Source of the DNA: Bradysia coprophila
Lineage: Eukaryota > Arthropoda > Insecta > Diptera > Sciaridae
Reading direction: 5' to 3'
DNA: 64,000 nt
Assembly: GCF_014529535.1 (NCBI RefSeq)
Contig: NW_023503375.1
Span: forward strand, 4,585,620 to 4,649,619
Part shown: positions 1 to 12,053 of the stretch, in pieces
Numbering within the stretch: position 1 is the stretch's first letter
How the letters are laid out: each line of letters begins with the position of its first letter
Notes under the pieces: model-generated
Database searches by the model: none
The model's input: only the letters and a program-made list of their open reading frames with translations
What the model was told of the DNA's origin: nothing
Translations under genes and position numbers: made by a program

Positions 1-361
1 ACAAAATATACAGCTGTAGCAGATAACATAGAGACAAGGTTACCTGCAACAGGTAAGATTTTCAAATCTTTTTCTTCTCATGTACATGTATAAATACATG
101 AATTACTGTCAAAGTCATCCAGATAACAATTTTTTTTTTAAAATAAATTTCCTAATATTTTCGAGGTTGTCTGGATAAAAATGACCACTTATTTGACATC
201 TCAAATGTCATTGACAATGCTATATTGCCTTACCTTCCATTGTATATTATATCGAGGGTTGACCACACATATGTCAGGTGAATACTTAATTTTTTAATAT
301 TTACTCCATGCTTTATAATCAACGGTTTTTGGATGTAGACAAGAGATCGCATAACAAGTGA
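1..361. other. intergenic, nothing recognised
   Basis: AT-rich sequence with no ORF, RNA gene or repeat that I can recognise. Confidence 0.5.
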
Positions 362-571
362 TTAACCTGTAACATACGGCCATTCATTTGTTATCGATAA
401 CGAACACAAAAATAATAAGAAGGTTTGGGTAATGTGGTCCTTCACATTGTAATGGTTAAAGAAATTGAAGTACAAGATTTGAAATCAACCGATTTATAGA
501 TACTTTGATCGAGGGAAGTAATAGACCCGATAATAGTATTGGTCATATGATTGCCGTCAGTAACAGGTTAA
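362..571. mobile_element. MITE family A copy (TTAA-flanked)
   Basis: A roughly 210-bp non-coding element with inverted ends: TTAACCTGTAACATACGGC on the left and GCCGTCAGTAACAGGTTAA on the right. Inside are the family landmarks: a 'TTATCGATAACG' motif near the left end, an 'AAGTACAAGATTTGAAATC' block and a 'GATCGAGGGAAGTAATAGA' block. Both ends carry TTAA, the duplication expected of piggyBac-type transposition. Related copies lie near 12.05, 19.86, 26.23, 39.23, 52.20 and 56.58 kb. There is no coding capacity, so it must have been mobilised in trans. Confidence 0.75.
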
Positions 572-591
572 AAGATGAAAAAGAGAGTTTT

Positions 592-718
592 CGTGTGAAT
601 TGTGTTGATCCGAGGCGTAGCCTACGCGACTTTTCATTCTTATCCCGAGCTATGTAATGAATTTTAAATGCTGAGGGCGTCGAAAGAAGAGCTTGAAACA
701 TGAAAAGTACGGTTTTCG
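592..718. repeat. dispersed repeat, second copy at about 58.25 kb
   Basis: The block from 'GTTGATCCGAGGCG' to 'GAAAAGTACGGTTTTCG' is repeated in the same orientation at about 58,262-58,383, where it reads 'GTTGATCCGAGGCGAGGCC' and ends 'GAAAAGTAGGCTTTCGG'. Both copies contain 'CTGAGGGCRTCGAAAG'. I recognise no coding or RNA signature, so this is an unclassified interspersed repeat. Confidence 0.65.
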
Positions 719-761
719 ACGGATGTAAAAGAAATTGCGTGTTTTATTTACAAAAAGTAAT

Positions 762-1312
762 ACATTAATCCACAGATCATTATCATCATTGCATATTCCC
801 GCTAACTTAGAACCAAGGGGTTTATCAAGAAATGACGGAAAAAGACCGGATGGTGTCACACTGACTCCATGGTTGAAAGGAAAACCACTCGTTTGGGATG
901 CAACCTGTGTCGATACTTTCGCAGACTCATATTTATCAAAAACATCTACAAAGGCTAGACAACTTGCAGATTATGCAGCGTCTCAGAAGCACAAACATTA
1001 TTCAGAACTTTTGTCTTCTAACAATTATATTCTATTAGCCTTCGCTGTTGAAACTATGGGCCCGTGGAGTGAAGAAGCATTAAATTTCGTAGACAAAATC
1101 GGCCATAAACTACAAGAGTTGACTGGAGACAAAAGATCAAAATTCTTTCTAATACAGAGAATGTCAATGGAAATACAAAGACACAACGCCGCTTGTATTA
1201 TGGGCACAATTTCCCCGAATAAACCATTGGAAGAAGTTTTCTATTTATAAATATGTTAAACTTGTAATATTAAAAATAAAAATTGAAGAAAAAAAAAAAA
1301 AAAACATTAATC
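762..1312 (+). repeat. 9-bp target-site duplication of the LINE insertion
   Basis: ACATTAATC occurs at 762-770, directly before the LINE-derived coding sequence, and again at 1304-1312, directly after its A-tail (the first A may belong to the tail). This is the signature of target-primed reverse transcription. Confidence 0.75.
771..1303 (+). mobile_element. 5'-truncated non-LTR retrotransposon: C-terminal nuclease-like end and 3' UTR
   Basis: An open frame runs through 735-1250 (171 codons), but its first 12 codons lie in flanking host DNA and the target-site duplication. The element-derived part starts near residue 13. It carries the block around residues 28-60 with GLSRNDGKRPDG followed by a WD pair at 54-55. 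I know this block from the C-terminus of many animal LINE-type polyproteins. The K/R-P-D (residues 37-39) followed about 16 residues later by an acidic residue (D55) resembles the restriction-like endonuclease motif of R2-like LINEs. That class assignment is inference. After the stop codon come a 35-bp 3' UTR, AATAAA at 1275-1280 and a run of 16 A from 1289. The reverse transcriptase and everything upstream are missing, so this is a dead-on-arrival copy. The frame is still open, which suggests a fairly recent insertion. Confidence 0.8.
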
Positions 1313-3888
1313 ACTAAGGTATTCCGTTCTAGCCCTTTTTTGTCCGTCCACCACAAACTTCCACTGATAATTCTCTAATTTTCCGAGTATTTAAAATTGG
1401 CATCACGTTTTTATTAAAAACCCCATCTACCTTTCAACGCCAACATTCATAAAAGTTTCTCAATCAGATCAACGAGATCGAATGAAAATTTTCTCTCTTA
1501 GACAACTAATTTTACGAAAATTGTAAACTCACCGCAACCGCATGTGTCTCGGATTTTGATGTAGTACAATTGAACAGTTTTGCGAAAGAAAATTTACTAT
1601 GCGACAGGTGTAGGTGAAATTTTCGGTTTCATACTCAATTTAAAGCTGGCACCATTTCCTTTAAACAAATTTAAAAGAGCGCGACAATATTTTGTTTCTA
1701 ACGCCAATCACGTTTCGGGGAATATTGTGTGTGCTGTGCATTATTTTCCTGCCAGTTGTAGGTATTCGACAATTTGCCTACAACTTTTGGGTTTTTGTTT
1801 TTTTTTTCATTAAATCTTTGGATTGCACTCTGTGTCAAAAATTATTGTGCACAGAATCTGTAATATGCTAGATACAAACTTTACGAAAATTAGCTTTAGT
1901 TTGTGCAACTATCGTTTTCTTAATGTCATACAAAAGGGGTAAACATAACACTAAAAGTTTATTTTCACTCGTTTCGAAATTCGTTCAGGGTGTATTATAA
2001 GAGTTTGAATGGAAATAAAATGTGAGAAACTGTGATAAAGAGATGCACACCACATTTGCAGTAATTTAATTTTTCGGTTTAGCATCCCGTTTCGTAACCA
2101 TTTCACATATTTTAATTAGGAAATTCACTAAGCTTGAATGACTGCAATGGTTCAATGGTGCACTTTGTGAATGCGAGAGTGTACAATAAGAAAAGTGCAT
2201 TATTGAGTTTGTGTACCGTTTTTCCTATTACCACATAATTTTCTACATTCCTGGCGAATATGTTTAATTTCCTTATCACGAAGAGAAACTAATTAGATTT
2301 TATTACAATTGGGTGCTTGATGCGACTTTTATTTTTTAGTATCAAACTTTTCTTATGGCTCTTGCACGAAATGGGAATGATATGGAAGTCTCTCCGCACG
2401 ATGTATGACACGGTTGTCTTAGATATTATGGAAATTAAAAAGGTTTTAGATGAACGAATCGCTTAAATTGGCAGAAATGATAAATGTTTGATTGGTTTCG
2501 TGGAAACACAACCAACATGTGTCTTCTATAACTTGAACTTAGGAGCGATGGACCCTTTGCAAACTTGTAGCCTACATTAAAGGCGGAAAAATATTCGTAT
2601 TTTGATGATTTCTCTGAACCAAAATCTTTTTTGAAAAAGTAAAACCAAATTTGCAGCTTTTCTTGTATCAAAAACTTCAGCTAAGTTACTCGGCTGTATT
2701 ACAGCCGTCAAAGTTTACGAACAAAGTCGAATTTCTCCAAAAATGCAATATCCTTTTGAAAAATTTCTTCGGTTCTGGAAAGTATGGCTCATTGCCGTTG
2801 TTTCATAGAATAACCTTTTTTTTGGTGTAGTCGGAATGGAGTATAGGGACTCCCCCAAAAAGTGGCCCGAAAAATTCATTAATGTTGAAGCCATTTTTCA
2901 TAAATGGGGTGTCATTCGAAATTTGCATTCACGTACTTCTCAGCCATGATCCTTGTCCAGGAGATTTTGATATGGCCTGAAAATCTCATGTATGTTCTAA
3001 TACAGATTTTTTAAGATTTTTCTAAATCAATAAAAGACACGTAGCAGTAATTATTAGTTCAAGGATTATGGAAAATTCCTTTTTTGGGGACGCTATTGAC
3101 GATTTTCCTTGTGGAAATTACAATTTACTTTTACGAAAGCTTTTTCGTGTGAAATAACTGTTTAATTGGTTCCGTTCCTCTGTGCAATTATTTTCGTGAC
3201 TTCTTTTTGTCACTGGACATTTCTTTGAACAAATGAACAAATTTGAAGACACCAGAGGTCCTAAAAATAAGTGACGTCTTCATGGACCACTGTCCTCGCT
3301 ATCCTTGGACTATCGAACTGCAGGGAATTCAAATAATTTGTTCCAAAACTTTTCATAGCAAACAACATAAAACAGACAAAAATCTGAAAGAACTTAAGGC
3401 GCACGGAGCCTTTTTTCGACACAGTGACCTGGACTAGAACATTTATACGTACCTCTATTTTGCTAACATGTGCCTAATGAAAATTTTGCGAAATTGGTGG
3501 GAAAACTATCAATCGGAGTCCAAGCCAAGGTTAACAACGCATCATACGAACAAAATTCCATAATTAAGGCACAAGTTAGCAAGAAGATTTGACGTATTTT
3601 GCAATTTTACACTTTCATCGAATATTATATCCTCTGTGTGACTTTCATTTGAAAATGTCAAATCAATCGGATTCAAAAATTTTAAACACGAAATGAAAGA
3701 AGTTTGAATTCTGCCAACACATAACACACCATGATTTGTGAACATATTTACCCATCCAATGATAACATTTTCCGTGTCAATATCGTTTTCGTTATTGTTG
3801 GAAATTATTGGTTTTGTCATTATTGTGTGATTTGCTAAAGTTCTCTGCTCACACAAAATGAGACGAACGAAAAGCTACGTTTAGTTTA
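1313..3888. other. long intergenic stretch, no recognisable gene
   Basis: AT-rich DNA. The longest open frame is a 104-codon minus-strand ORF at 3542-3856 (N-, T- and I-rich, no motif I recognise) and a 64-codon plus-strand ORF at 3243-3437. Neither has splice partners or homology that I can name, and I do not call either a gene. Confidence 0.5.
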
Positions 3889-4012
3889 GTCATCTGTTAT
3901 CGGCAATGACGACTAACATAATCGATCGATGTTGGCTGGTGTTCTCTTATATAGCAAAATGTGTGCCAAATCGGCCAAATCTAATGAAGTAAAAGATTTC
4001 GTGTCACAAGCC
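3889..4012. mobile_element. degraded partial MITE family A copy
   Basis: It starts at 'CATCTGTTATCGGCAATGACG' and contains 'CTTATATAGCAAAATG' and 'AATGAAGTAAAAGATTT', which are the left half of the family A consensus. The right inverted end is not visible. Confidence 0.5.
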
Positions 4013-4185
4013 AGAATGTATAATATAATTACTGCACTGTGGTACTGATGGCATTCAAAAAGTTAGAATTTTATCACGTCACTAGATTCTTTGTGTGTCC
4101 ACGCACTTACGCCTTTTAGTTCTCCATTTAAACGAACAATGGAAGCTCCTCACACTTTCCATTGTTAAAAAGTAAACAGAGTAGC

Positions 4186-4618
4186 TTAAGTCTTGATTTT
4201 CACTTACGAAAAAAGCACTTCGTTTTCCATCCGTTTATACTTTAAACAATAGAAAAGCGTAGTGGAGGCAAAACGGAGAAGTTTCTTTGTGAGTGGAAAT
4301 CAAGCCTTAAACTGTAATAGCAGTCGAAAAAAGTATTCCGTTTTGCCTCAGTTTTGGCTCCGTTTACTTGACAGATCGTTTTTAACAAAGGAAAGAGACT
4401 TGGCTTGCGTAACCTGAGCAAAACGGATTGTTTTTTTTTTGACTGCGTGTGGAGTCCACACACTGTGGACCCTAAAGTATGGTTTTCACTTAACAAAAAG
4501 TACTCAGTGTGAGAGCCGTGAACGAGCGAGCTGAAAAGTAAACAAAGCAGAAATTTAAAAAATTCAGTTTTGTCTCTCACTCGGAGTACTTTTTTGGTAG
4601 GTGGAAATCAAGCCTTAA
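4186..4618. mobile_element. MITE family D, two adjacent copies
   Basis: The left end TTAAGTCTTGATTTTCAC mirrors the right end GTGGAAATCAAGCCTTAA at 4601-4618. The same right-end motif also occurs internally at about 4297-4311. This suggests two abutting copies of a TTAA-flanked element, about 4186-4314 and 4470-4618. The subterminal 'AAAAAGTACT' and 'GTCTCTCAC' motifs recur in the copy at 14.16 kb. Open frames over this interval are by-products of the repeat. Confidence 0.6.
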
Positions 4619-7600
4619 GATTTTTAGAACTTCGCAACCAAAAGTCTACGCCAGCGAAACAACAATGGAAAATCTTGTCCCACCGTTCGGCCATTCGCCC
4701 ATTATTCGCCTTCATTCGCTCATTATTCGCCCAACACTGTCCCACCATTCGCTCTCGTTTTTTTCCCTCGGTTCAGATAAACCAAAGTGTGTAAGTTTGC
4801 TTCTGGTGTTATATCAGCTGTTTCACTCATACAAATACACAGCTTACACTGCTGTGATCGTGCGATAGACACACGCAACGTTGGTAGTGAATAAAGCCGT
4901 GAAAACAGTGTGATTGAATGAGTGAAACAGCAAACTGAGACACAAATTCGGATGTATCTTGAAACTATAAAAAAATTCAAATTAATTTCTTATCCCTGCA
5001 CTTCAATAAATTGCTGTCTGCTGTCACTGTACTGGGAATTTCATATGCTCTTAAAAATGCATATTCATATGTGAGTAGAGTGATTCAATTTCAAGTAATT
5101 CTTTTTTATTTTACTTTATCAACTGTACAGAATGACACCGTATCATGTTCATATTATGCAGATTCAATATTTAATTTCATGGATCGACATATCCATTTTC
5201 CCTCATGAATAGAATAGTGTTTCTGTTTCACATCAAATTAAACTGAAAATTATGATTGTATCATAAAATGTAATTTATTCTTTGCATATACGACGACACC
5301 ATCGAACCGGGGTGAAGTAAAACTTTAATACCAAAAAATTTAATCTCAATACTTCATGTCGTTAGTCGCATAAAATTGTTAAAGTTTCTCGGGGAAAAGC
5401 GAAAAAAACGAAGAAAAATTGCGGAAAAAAACCTTCTTGTCCAAACAAGCTTAAATCATTGTAAGACGTGATCTGAATTCCTCACAAGTCATCAGGACCT
5501 TTTTCGGTATAACGGTAAAGAGTGTACTTTTACACCTTTTGAATGGAACGGAAATTTTGTGATATTTAACTGCTATTTATGTATGCTAAAAAGGACGTTG
5601 CACAGTGTTATTATACAGAGAACATGGTAAATTGTATTTTTAAAGTACCGAAAACATATTAAAGTGATTTTTTATCACAGATTGCCATCCTTGGCATCAT
5701 TTTTTTAAATGTTCATTTTCGGAAATATAAGTGGAACATGAGTTGCAGATAAGGCTAATGTCCAACTTATGGATTATAAAGGAAATTTAAAGATCTCTCG
5801 AACAACATCATCGAAAAATATTCTCATTTGGATGGCTCTGAGTGCTTTGCAAATAATTTTCGGAAATAATATTTGCTCATGTTCACGGTGGGGCTTAACG
5901 AATTTTAAATAATATAGGGGAGGCGTGTACTATTCAACGGCCCATTACACGCGTAACCGCTCAGCCGTTTCTAAGAACTACTAATATCGTCGCCTGACCC
6001 CACGGAAGTTGCTGGACCAGTGTTTGAAAGTGGAATCGGAGAGGGACGAATTGTAAGATCAACTGTGTAAAAATTATTGCTCTCGGTCACTTGGTCGCAG
6101 GTAGGAAATGCAATACCGGTATTAATACCGGTACCAATACCGGAAATATCCAATATCGAATACCGGTATTGACCAAAAAATACCGGTATTAATACCCCTA
6201 GTCCCTAGTGCATTCCCTAGTCGCAGAGCAATAGAATCTGAATGTCGATATTTCCCCTTCTTCAAGTGGTGACGAAGCACCCGGCCAGTTTCATTATGTC
6301 GGTAAGGAAAAAAGGCTGCTTAAGAACTGAATGTCTTAGTTTTTTCATATAGCTAATTTGAAGTATCAAATCGTCCCAAGAATGAAGTCTAAAGTAGCGA
6401 TATAAAAAAAAACTAAGACACTTAGAGGCATACCGTCGAACAGTTTTTTACTTATAATGATGAGACTTATCAATAAAAAATAAAGTTGTTCAGCCCCATA
6501 GAGAATTCCTCTAAAACTAACGAAGTAAAAGATTTTGTATCAAACACTCAGAGCTCGTCAGGTGCTTTTGAAGATTTTTAGACACGACAGTGTCATATCA
6601 GTTTTGGTCTGCTTCCGGAAAAATTCACCTCACTTCTCTCAGCTGACGGGATTGTGTATGCCACCTTAATGGTTGTATCAAATATAATACGTATGTCATG
6701 TCGGTTTGTAAAAGATTAAAATGTAAATTTTGATGTCGGTACCATTAGAAAAGGTAAAATTTATTACGATTGTGCTGGATTGTGATTGCATGTAGTATCG
6801 TTGCCATTCTTATTATTATTAAAATAATCGTTTGTCTGCGAAAAAAGGAGAGCGCACCCAAAACATTTTCCGTAATGAAAGTCAGAAAAGTTTTAAAAGA
6901 AAACCACCCAGACATTTCGTATACATAAAAGCAAAGAGAAAAGTGATTAAAGCGAAAGTATAAGATTTTCATAAGATAAATAATACGAAAATAGTTTTGC
7001 ATAAGAAATGTGTGTATGCTCAATGCAACCGAAAAGACGAAACAATTACAGGCAGTCAGAAATTCATTTTTGGATCACAATACACATCATACACCAACCA
7101 GCCCAGCCAGCCAAAATATTATATGGATACAATTTTGAATTTAATTTCGAATGATAAATGCATAGAAATACCGATGTCATCTCTATTTCCAGCATAGAAT
7201 TTATTTTGCGGTATCAAAAGGCATATTATATTTTGGTGTATAAAATGTGTCTATACTTTTTGTGTGTGTTGCACGTACCTACGGTATAGAAGCACACATG
7301 TCTGTGCCTCTCATTTTATTTGTATTTTATATATGGTTTACATGTTCCGTTCAAACACGTACTCTACACGGTACCTATAGTCGGTTCGGTTGAATAATAG
7401 TTCATAAAATTCATTTAATTAAAAGCAAATAAAATGCATACAAATACACACCAAATCCACCCTTTACTTAGCATTAAAACAAATTTCACCAATTTTGTAG
7501 TATTATAACGTTGTATTTAGTCCGTTTGGTTTTAGGGTGGCGGCGGTGGTGTGTGCACATATACCGTTGGACTGGACTGGTTTAGCGGTTACCAAAATAA

Positions 7601-7730
7601 ACATTGCCTAAGCCATTTCCATATTCTTTATCGAATGTCCCGGAGGCTTGGAATATGTTGGAATTTAAAATAACAAAATGTAACATCCCCCTTTCGGGTA
7701 TAACATCAAAAAAATAAAAGACGAAACAGC
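4619..7730. other. long intergenic stretch with small repeats
   Basis: No gene recognised. 'ATTCGCC/ATTCGCTC' iterations at about 4685-4755 resemble the GCGAATG-rich repeats at 26.8 and 27.6 kb. A cluster of 'ATACCGGTATT' palindromes fills about 6110-6200. A short imperfect hairpin lies at about 6328-6424 (CTGAATGTCTTAG mirrored by CTAAGACACTTAG). A degraded family A piece with 'AACGAAGTAAAAGATTTTGT' lies near 6520. Confidence 0.5.
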
Positions 7731-7734
7731 AAGT

Positions 7735-8215
7735 CGGTACACGGATGTGAAATGGTTATTTGTTTACCAAGGGGAGAAAATTGTGAATTGCAAATGTTTC
7801 CAACCAGAGCGAAGCAATGTGAACATATAATTTTTCATCCGTGCGGCGTGAATAACCTTATTTTCTCCATTCAAATTCGGTGAGACGATGTCGGTTTGTT
7901 GACGCTCTATCTTATGACAGTTTAGGTGAGAAATGTTTTAATTTCTCAACTATTTTTTTCAAATGGGGCGAAGAAGAGTTTTGGTTGTTTTGCGACCAGA
8001 AAACGACTCATTACCGTGTAAACAAAAACCATTTTCTGGCCGCAATACAACATTATACCGTACTGTCTCGCTGGGAAATTATTTGTTTCGACTTGTGGAA
8101 TTGGGACGTATTTTACTGGAGAATCGAGTTGGAGGGGAACGTCACTCACCAGATGAGAGTGAAATGGATCAGGTTGACTCTCGGCACAGAATAATGGTGG
8201 CTGACACTTGACTTC
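7735..8215. mobile_element. MITE family B copy (GGGAGAAAAT repeat)
   Basis: It contains the motifs of a recurrent non-coding repeat: 'GGTTATTTGTTTACCAAGGG', 'GGGGAGAAAAT', 'GTGAATAACCTTATTTTCTC', 'GACGATGTCGGTTTGTTGAC' and 'AACCATTTTCTGGCCGCAA'. Related copies lie near 10.41, 15.54, 34.62, 40.97, 54.13, 59.97 and 61.74 kb. The overlapping ORFs on both strands follow from the repeat and have no protein support. The exact ends are uncertain. Confidence 0.5.
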
Positions 8216-8570
8216 GTAATGATTCTAATCGGATTCTAATTGGAATAACGGAAGCGACATTGGAATGGAATCGTTGACCAAGAAGGAGCTCACGGAGCAT
8301 ACATGCGGTGTATGAGAACTCTCATATGTGTCTGGGTTGAAGTAAAACGACACCACCGACGGAGTAAGGTAAATTTAATCGTGGAACAAAAATTTTGGTA
8401 TATTTCAGTTCAGAACTATGAGAGGCAATTGCATTGGAGTTTAGTGACTACAACCAGTTCCACAAAATCACAATACATGGCGAATTTGTGTCAATCTGAC
8501 TCAAATCAGTGTGACAGACAGTACGACTAACATCACCTTTGTACTAGTAAACATCAGGGCACATGCAATC

Positions 8571-8971
8571 AGTGGCAACAGTTACCGTCCCATAGCACAC
8601 CATTGGGGAAGACAGCTACCATCACACAGTCTAAGGCAACAGTTACCCGCACACCATTGGGGAAGACAGCTACCATCACACAGTCTAAGGCAACAGTTAC
8701 CCGCACACCATTGGGGAAGACAGCTACCATCACACAGTCTAAGGCAACAGTAGCCCGCACACCATTGGGGAAAACAGCTACCATCACACAGTCTAAGGCA
8801 ACAGTTACCCGTACACCATTGGGGAAGACAGCTACCATCACACAGTCTAAGGCAACAGTAACCCGCACACCATTGGGGAAGACAGCTACCATCACACAGT
8901 CTAAGGCAACAGTAACCCGCACACCATTGGAAAAGACAGCTACCATCACACAGTCTAAGGCAACAGTCATT
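8571..8971. repeat. 54-bp minisatellite, seven copies
   Basis: A tandem array of a 54-bp unit beginning GGCAACAGTTACCCGCACAC and ending CACACAGTCTAA. The motif ACCATTGGGGAAGACAGC recurs exactly every 54 bp from about 8598 to 8922. The units differ by only a few substitutions. Because 54 is divisible by three and the unit lacks stops in several frames, open frames of 80-150 codons appear on both strands as 18-residue repeats. I see no signal peptide, splice context or protein family, so I treat this as a minisatellite and not as a gene. Confidence 0.85.
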
Positions 8972-9404
8972 CATTATACTGCGCTCAAAAGGAATTGTGG
9001 TAAATGTACGAAAAGGCGAAAAGGAACATCAAGAATCAGAACGGACTCCAGGTGAAAGTAGATTTAAGGAAATTGAAAATTAGATAATTATCACAATAGT
9101 ACACGAAAAATTTTGAGGGTTCTAGAAACCATTAAATTCATTATGCTTAGAAAAAGTTTTTATAGTCACAACCAGAGGAAGAACTTATCTATACTATACA
9201 AGTCTAAATAGTGTTGCATGGAAAAAAGAGAAGGTGACGAAAATGTTCCCACTACGAACAGTCTCAAAAAATAAACATAAGTCCACCAAACTTCGAAGAG
9301 CGCAAAAGATATGCTTATTGAATGAAACAGGGCTTTGTTCAAGTTAAAACTTGGAACCCCGTGTGAACCTTAGTTGAGACTAGGTACCAGGAACCATAAG
9401 AAGT

Positions 9405-9461
9405 TGAAAATTCCTGGGGACCTACGAAGAAGTATTAGCTCAGAAATTCCTGGGGACCCAC
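9405..9461. repeat. short direct repeat
   Basis: AATTCCTGGGGACC(T/C)ACGA occurs twice, about 38 bp apart, immediately before the probable LTR. Origin unknown. Confidence 0.5.
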
Positions 9462-9464
9462 GAT

Positions 9465-10400
9465 TGTGATGCCTTGGCATCACACTCAATACACGCTATG
9501 AATTATTAGCGTTTGAGTCGCTCGTGAAGAACAATTTCGTCACAAATTGTATCGATATTAGCAACGATACATTCCAATAAAATATTGAAATTATAAACAT
9601 AGCTTGGTCAGGAACTTAAGTGTGTCGCACAAGCGACTGAAAATGCTTAAAATGCAATTCTGCATTACAAGCATATTCAGCCGCTCGATAAGTGGGACAT
9701 TTGGGTTCGTCGCCAAGTTGATGTCTTAGCGTTATGAGCAAAAATTCAGTCAGTCTTTTTGGAACCGCGATTGAGATTAGTTCTTCTTTTGGAAACGACA
9801 GTAAGTCTAGTTTTGGTATTTAATAACAGCGACGGTAGTGAAGTAGTGAAACTAAATTTGGTGAATTACCGCGAGATTAGTAAAAGAGAGAAATTATTGT
9901 GAAGAGTTAAGAAATCAAATCAAAATAAAGTTTTGCGTTTATGTTAAGAGTATTACCGTGAAAGTAGTACAAGAGAGAAATTATTGTGAGAAGTTAAGAA
10001 ATTAAGTCAATGTAAAGTTGTGTCTTTATGTTAAAATAGCCAAAGTTGCAGAATCAAGTTCAGTATCGTATAATATCTGTAGTAAATCTTATAAATCATA
10101 AAATCGTATCAAATAAATGTTCAACCGATAAACCAGTGACTTTGAATTAGAAATCTTAATAACATCTTGGCACACCTTTGGATTAGAGGACATAGAAATT
10201 TGTCTCCCGCCGGACCCGGGGTACGACACATTCCTCGTCCACGGATCGAAACGCAACTTCCCACACGCCGCAACAAAAATGTCCCAAGGAGACAGTAATG
10301 TTCTATTTCTCGTTGTAACTGTCACTTTGTTTTGGTTTTGAAAAATGGAGAAAAACTTATTGTTTGCCCCATTGGAAAAACAAGAGTTGAGGAAATACAA
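9465..10400 (+). mobile_element. probable LTR retrotransposon fossil: one LTR plus leader
   Basis: The sequence from TGTGATGCCTTGGCATCACA (9465) to TTAATAACA (10164) has the TG...CA ends and the length (about 700 bp) of an arthropod LTR. Within it, a direct repeat of about 70 bp containing 'GAGAGAAATTATTGTG' occurs twice (about 9890-9945 and 9970-10040). It is followed by a T(T)GG-starting stretch, as expected of a primer-binding site, and a short GC-richer leader up to about 10.4 kb. No polymerase or capsid gene remains, so the element is a broken fossil. BEL/Pao or Gypsy type cannot be decided. The absence of a second LTR suggests a solo LTR or a truncated copy. Confidence 0.45.
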
Positions 10401-10404
10401 ATTT

Positions 10405-10500
10405 CATGAATCTGAACTATTATCAGAGCGACCAGCAACAAAATGTCAAATTTTCACCGCATTTGAATGGAGAAAATAAGGTTATTCACGCCAAACGGAC
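10405..10500. mobile_element. partial MITE family B copy, inverted
   Basis: 'AATGGAGAAAATAAGGTTATTCACGCC' (about 10,464-10,490) is the reverse complement of the segment at about 7848-7875 in the 7.7-kb copy. Only this end is recognisable. Confidence 0.45.
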
Positions 10501-12053
10501 GAAAAGGTTTTGTTTGAATTTTATGTTTTGGTCGCGCCGAGGAGGGTTTCTTCCACTATATCTCTCTATTGACGTTCGAGGCACTTTTCACTTTTCTTTA
10601 CCATATATTGATGTAGTCAACTTGAATGTCAATCCCTTCGGATGTATTATGATGACATTTTTTTTGCCATTCATACCGCACAGATCATCACACATCAGAT
10701 GAAAACAAAATAAAATTTAAAAGGATAAAAATGCCACAGTAAACATTTTTAAATGTAATAACCATGTACGTACACACACTCACCCACATTTTGTAACCCA
10801 TGTTTTAAAACGAAAATTATGGAACCACAGAATTTTCTTTCTTGAAAATCTCCCCATTTATTTGTACAACTCTTTGGATGATGGCGAATTCATAGTTGAA
10901 AAGAATGAACGTTATAAAAAATGACGCATAATTCATGGTAGCAATATCCTCTGTGCGTTTTGTGTGTTGTAAACATGTCGTGTGCTCTTTAGGTATTTTT
11001 TCTTCCCTACAAGTTCTATGCGAGATCCATAGGTACGGACAAATAAGCAGACATATTTTTTTTGTGACCCTTCTGGTTCACCCTCAACTTAATGTGATGG
11101 AACATCGTTTATAAAAAAGCGCATTTTATGACATAAATTTGAATAAATTACTTTAAGTGCTCTGAAAAATTATTGTGCTTTTTTTCGCTCCGGTCTCCGT
11201 AACATTATGAAACGGAATGTTTACGGGTTAAACGGAATATGACTTTTATTAGAGTTGGTCTGACATTGATATCGAAAATTTAAATAAACTCACTCCAGAG
11301 AAAGAACAGAAGAAATAAAATTAAAAATCGTTCCGGTGTACAGAGTCGTCCAAGGTGTGTTAGGTCCTACTGCAAGGGCATATTATTGAAAAATTTATTT
11401 ACAGAATTTCATTCTTAATTTACCAAAATTTACCGATAATTTTCAGCAAATTTTCAATAAATTTCGGAAATTTTCAGTCAGCAGTCACCAAATGCCAAAT
11501 CTTTCCGTTATGGCACCTCCGAATTTCATTAATAAAATGAGATAAGAGGATCTGTCAATTTCTCATTGGTGCCAACGTATCTTTTCAATACAGCATATTA
11601 TGCTGAGCATAACAAGAATGTGTTGTAAACACTATCGATGTAGCATAAATTTTGTGTTGTAGCATAGATTCAGTGAGGCGGTAAGCTTTTATGAATGAAA
11701 ATGAAAACCTAGCGTAAAGGAACAGTTAGCTTTTGTATCGGCAAACGTATCTTTCCAGCGAATTTCCAATACAGCAACTTTACACAACAAGGCGTTGGTG
11801 TAAACCCTATCGAGTCGCTATACAGCTTTGAAAATATCGCATCGTTATGAACTACACACTATCAGTATGTGTTTGTGGACCAGCTGGTGAATTCAGCAAA
11901 AGCAAAAACTTGGGCTTTCCACAATTCCATATAAATGATTGGAACGAGAATCTCGTTACGAGATTACATGAGGAAAATAGAGTTGCAGTCTTGGTCGCAG
12001 TGGACTCTGTGTAAAAAAGGCTAATCAGGTATCCCCACGGCTCTTCCAGCCTA
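10501..12053. other. intergenic, no recognisable gene
   Basis: AT-rich sequence. A 74-codon minus-strand frame at 11852-12076 runs into a MITE and has no family signature. Nothing else stands out. Confidence 0.5.

Noticed and set aside
7880-8211. Overlapping 67-104 codon ORFs
   Set aside because: They lie in a family B repeat whose other copies do not keep the frames.
8569-9055. Long repeat-containing ORFs on both strands as secreted or structural proteins
   Set aside because: All follow from a stop-free 54-bp unit. Open frames occur on both strands at once, with no signal peptide, splice context or family match.
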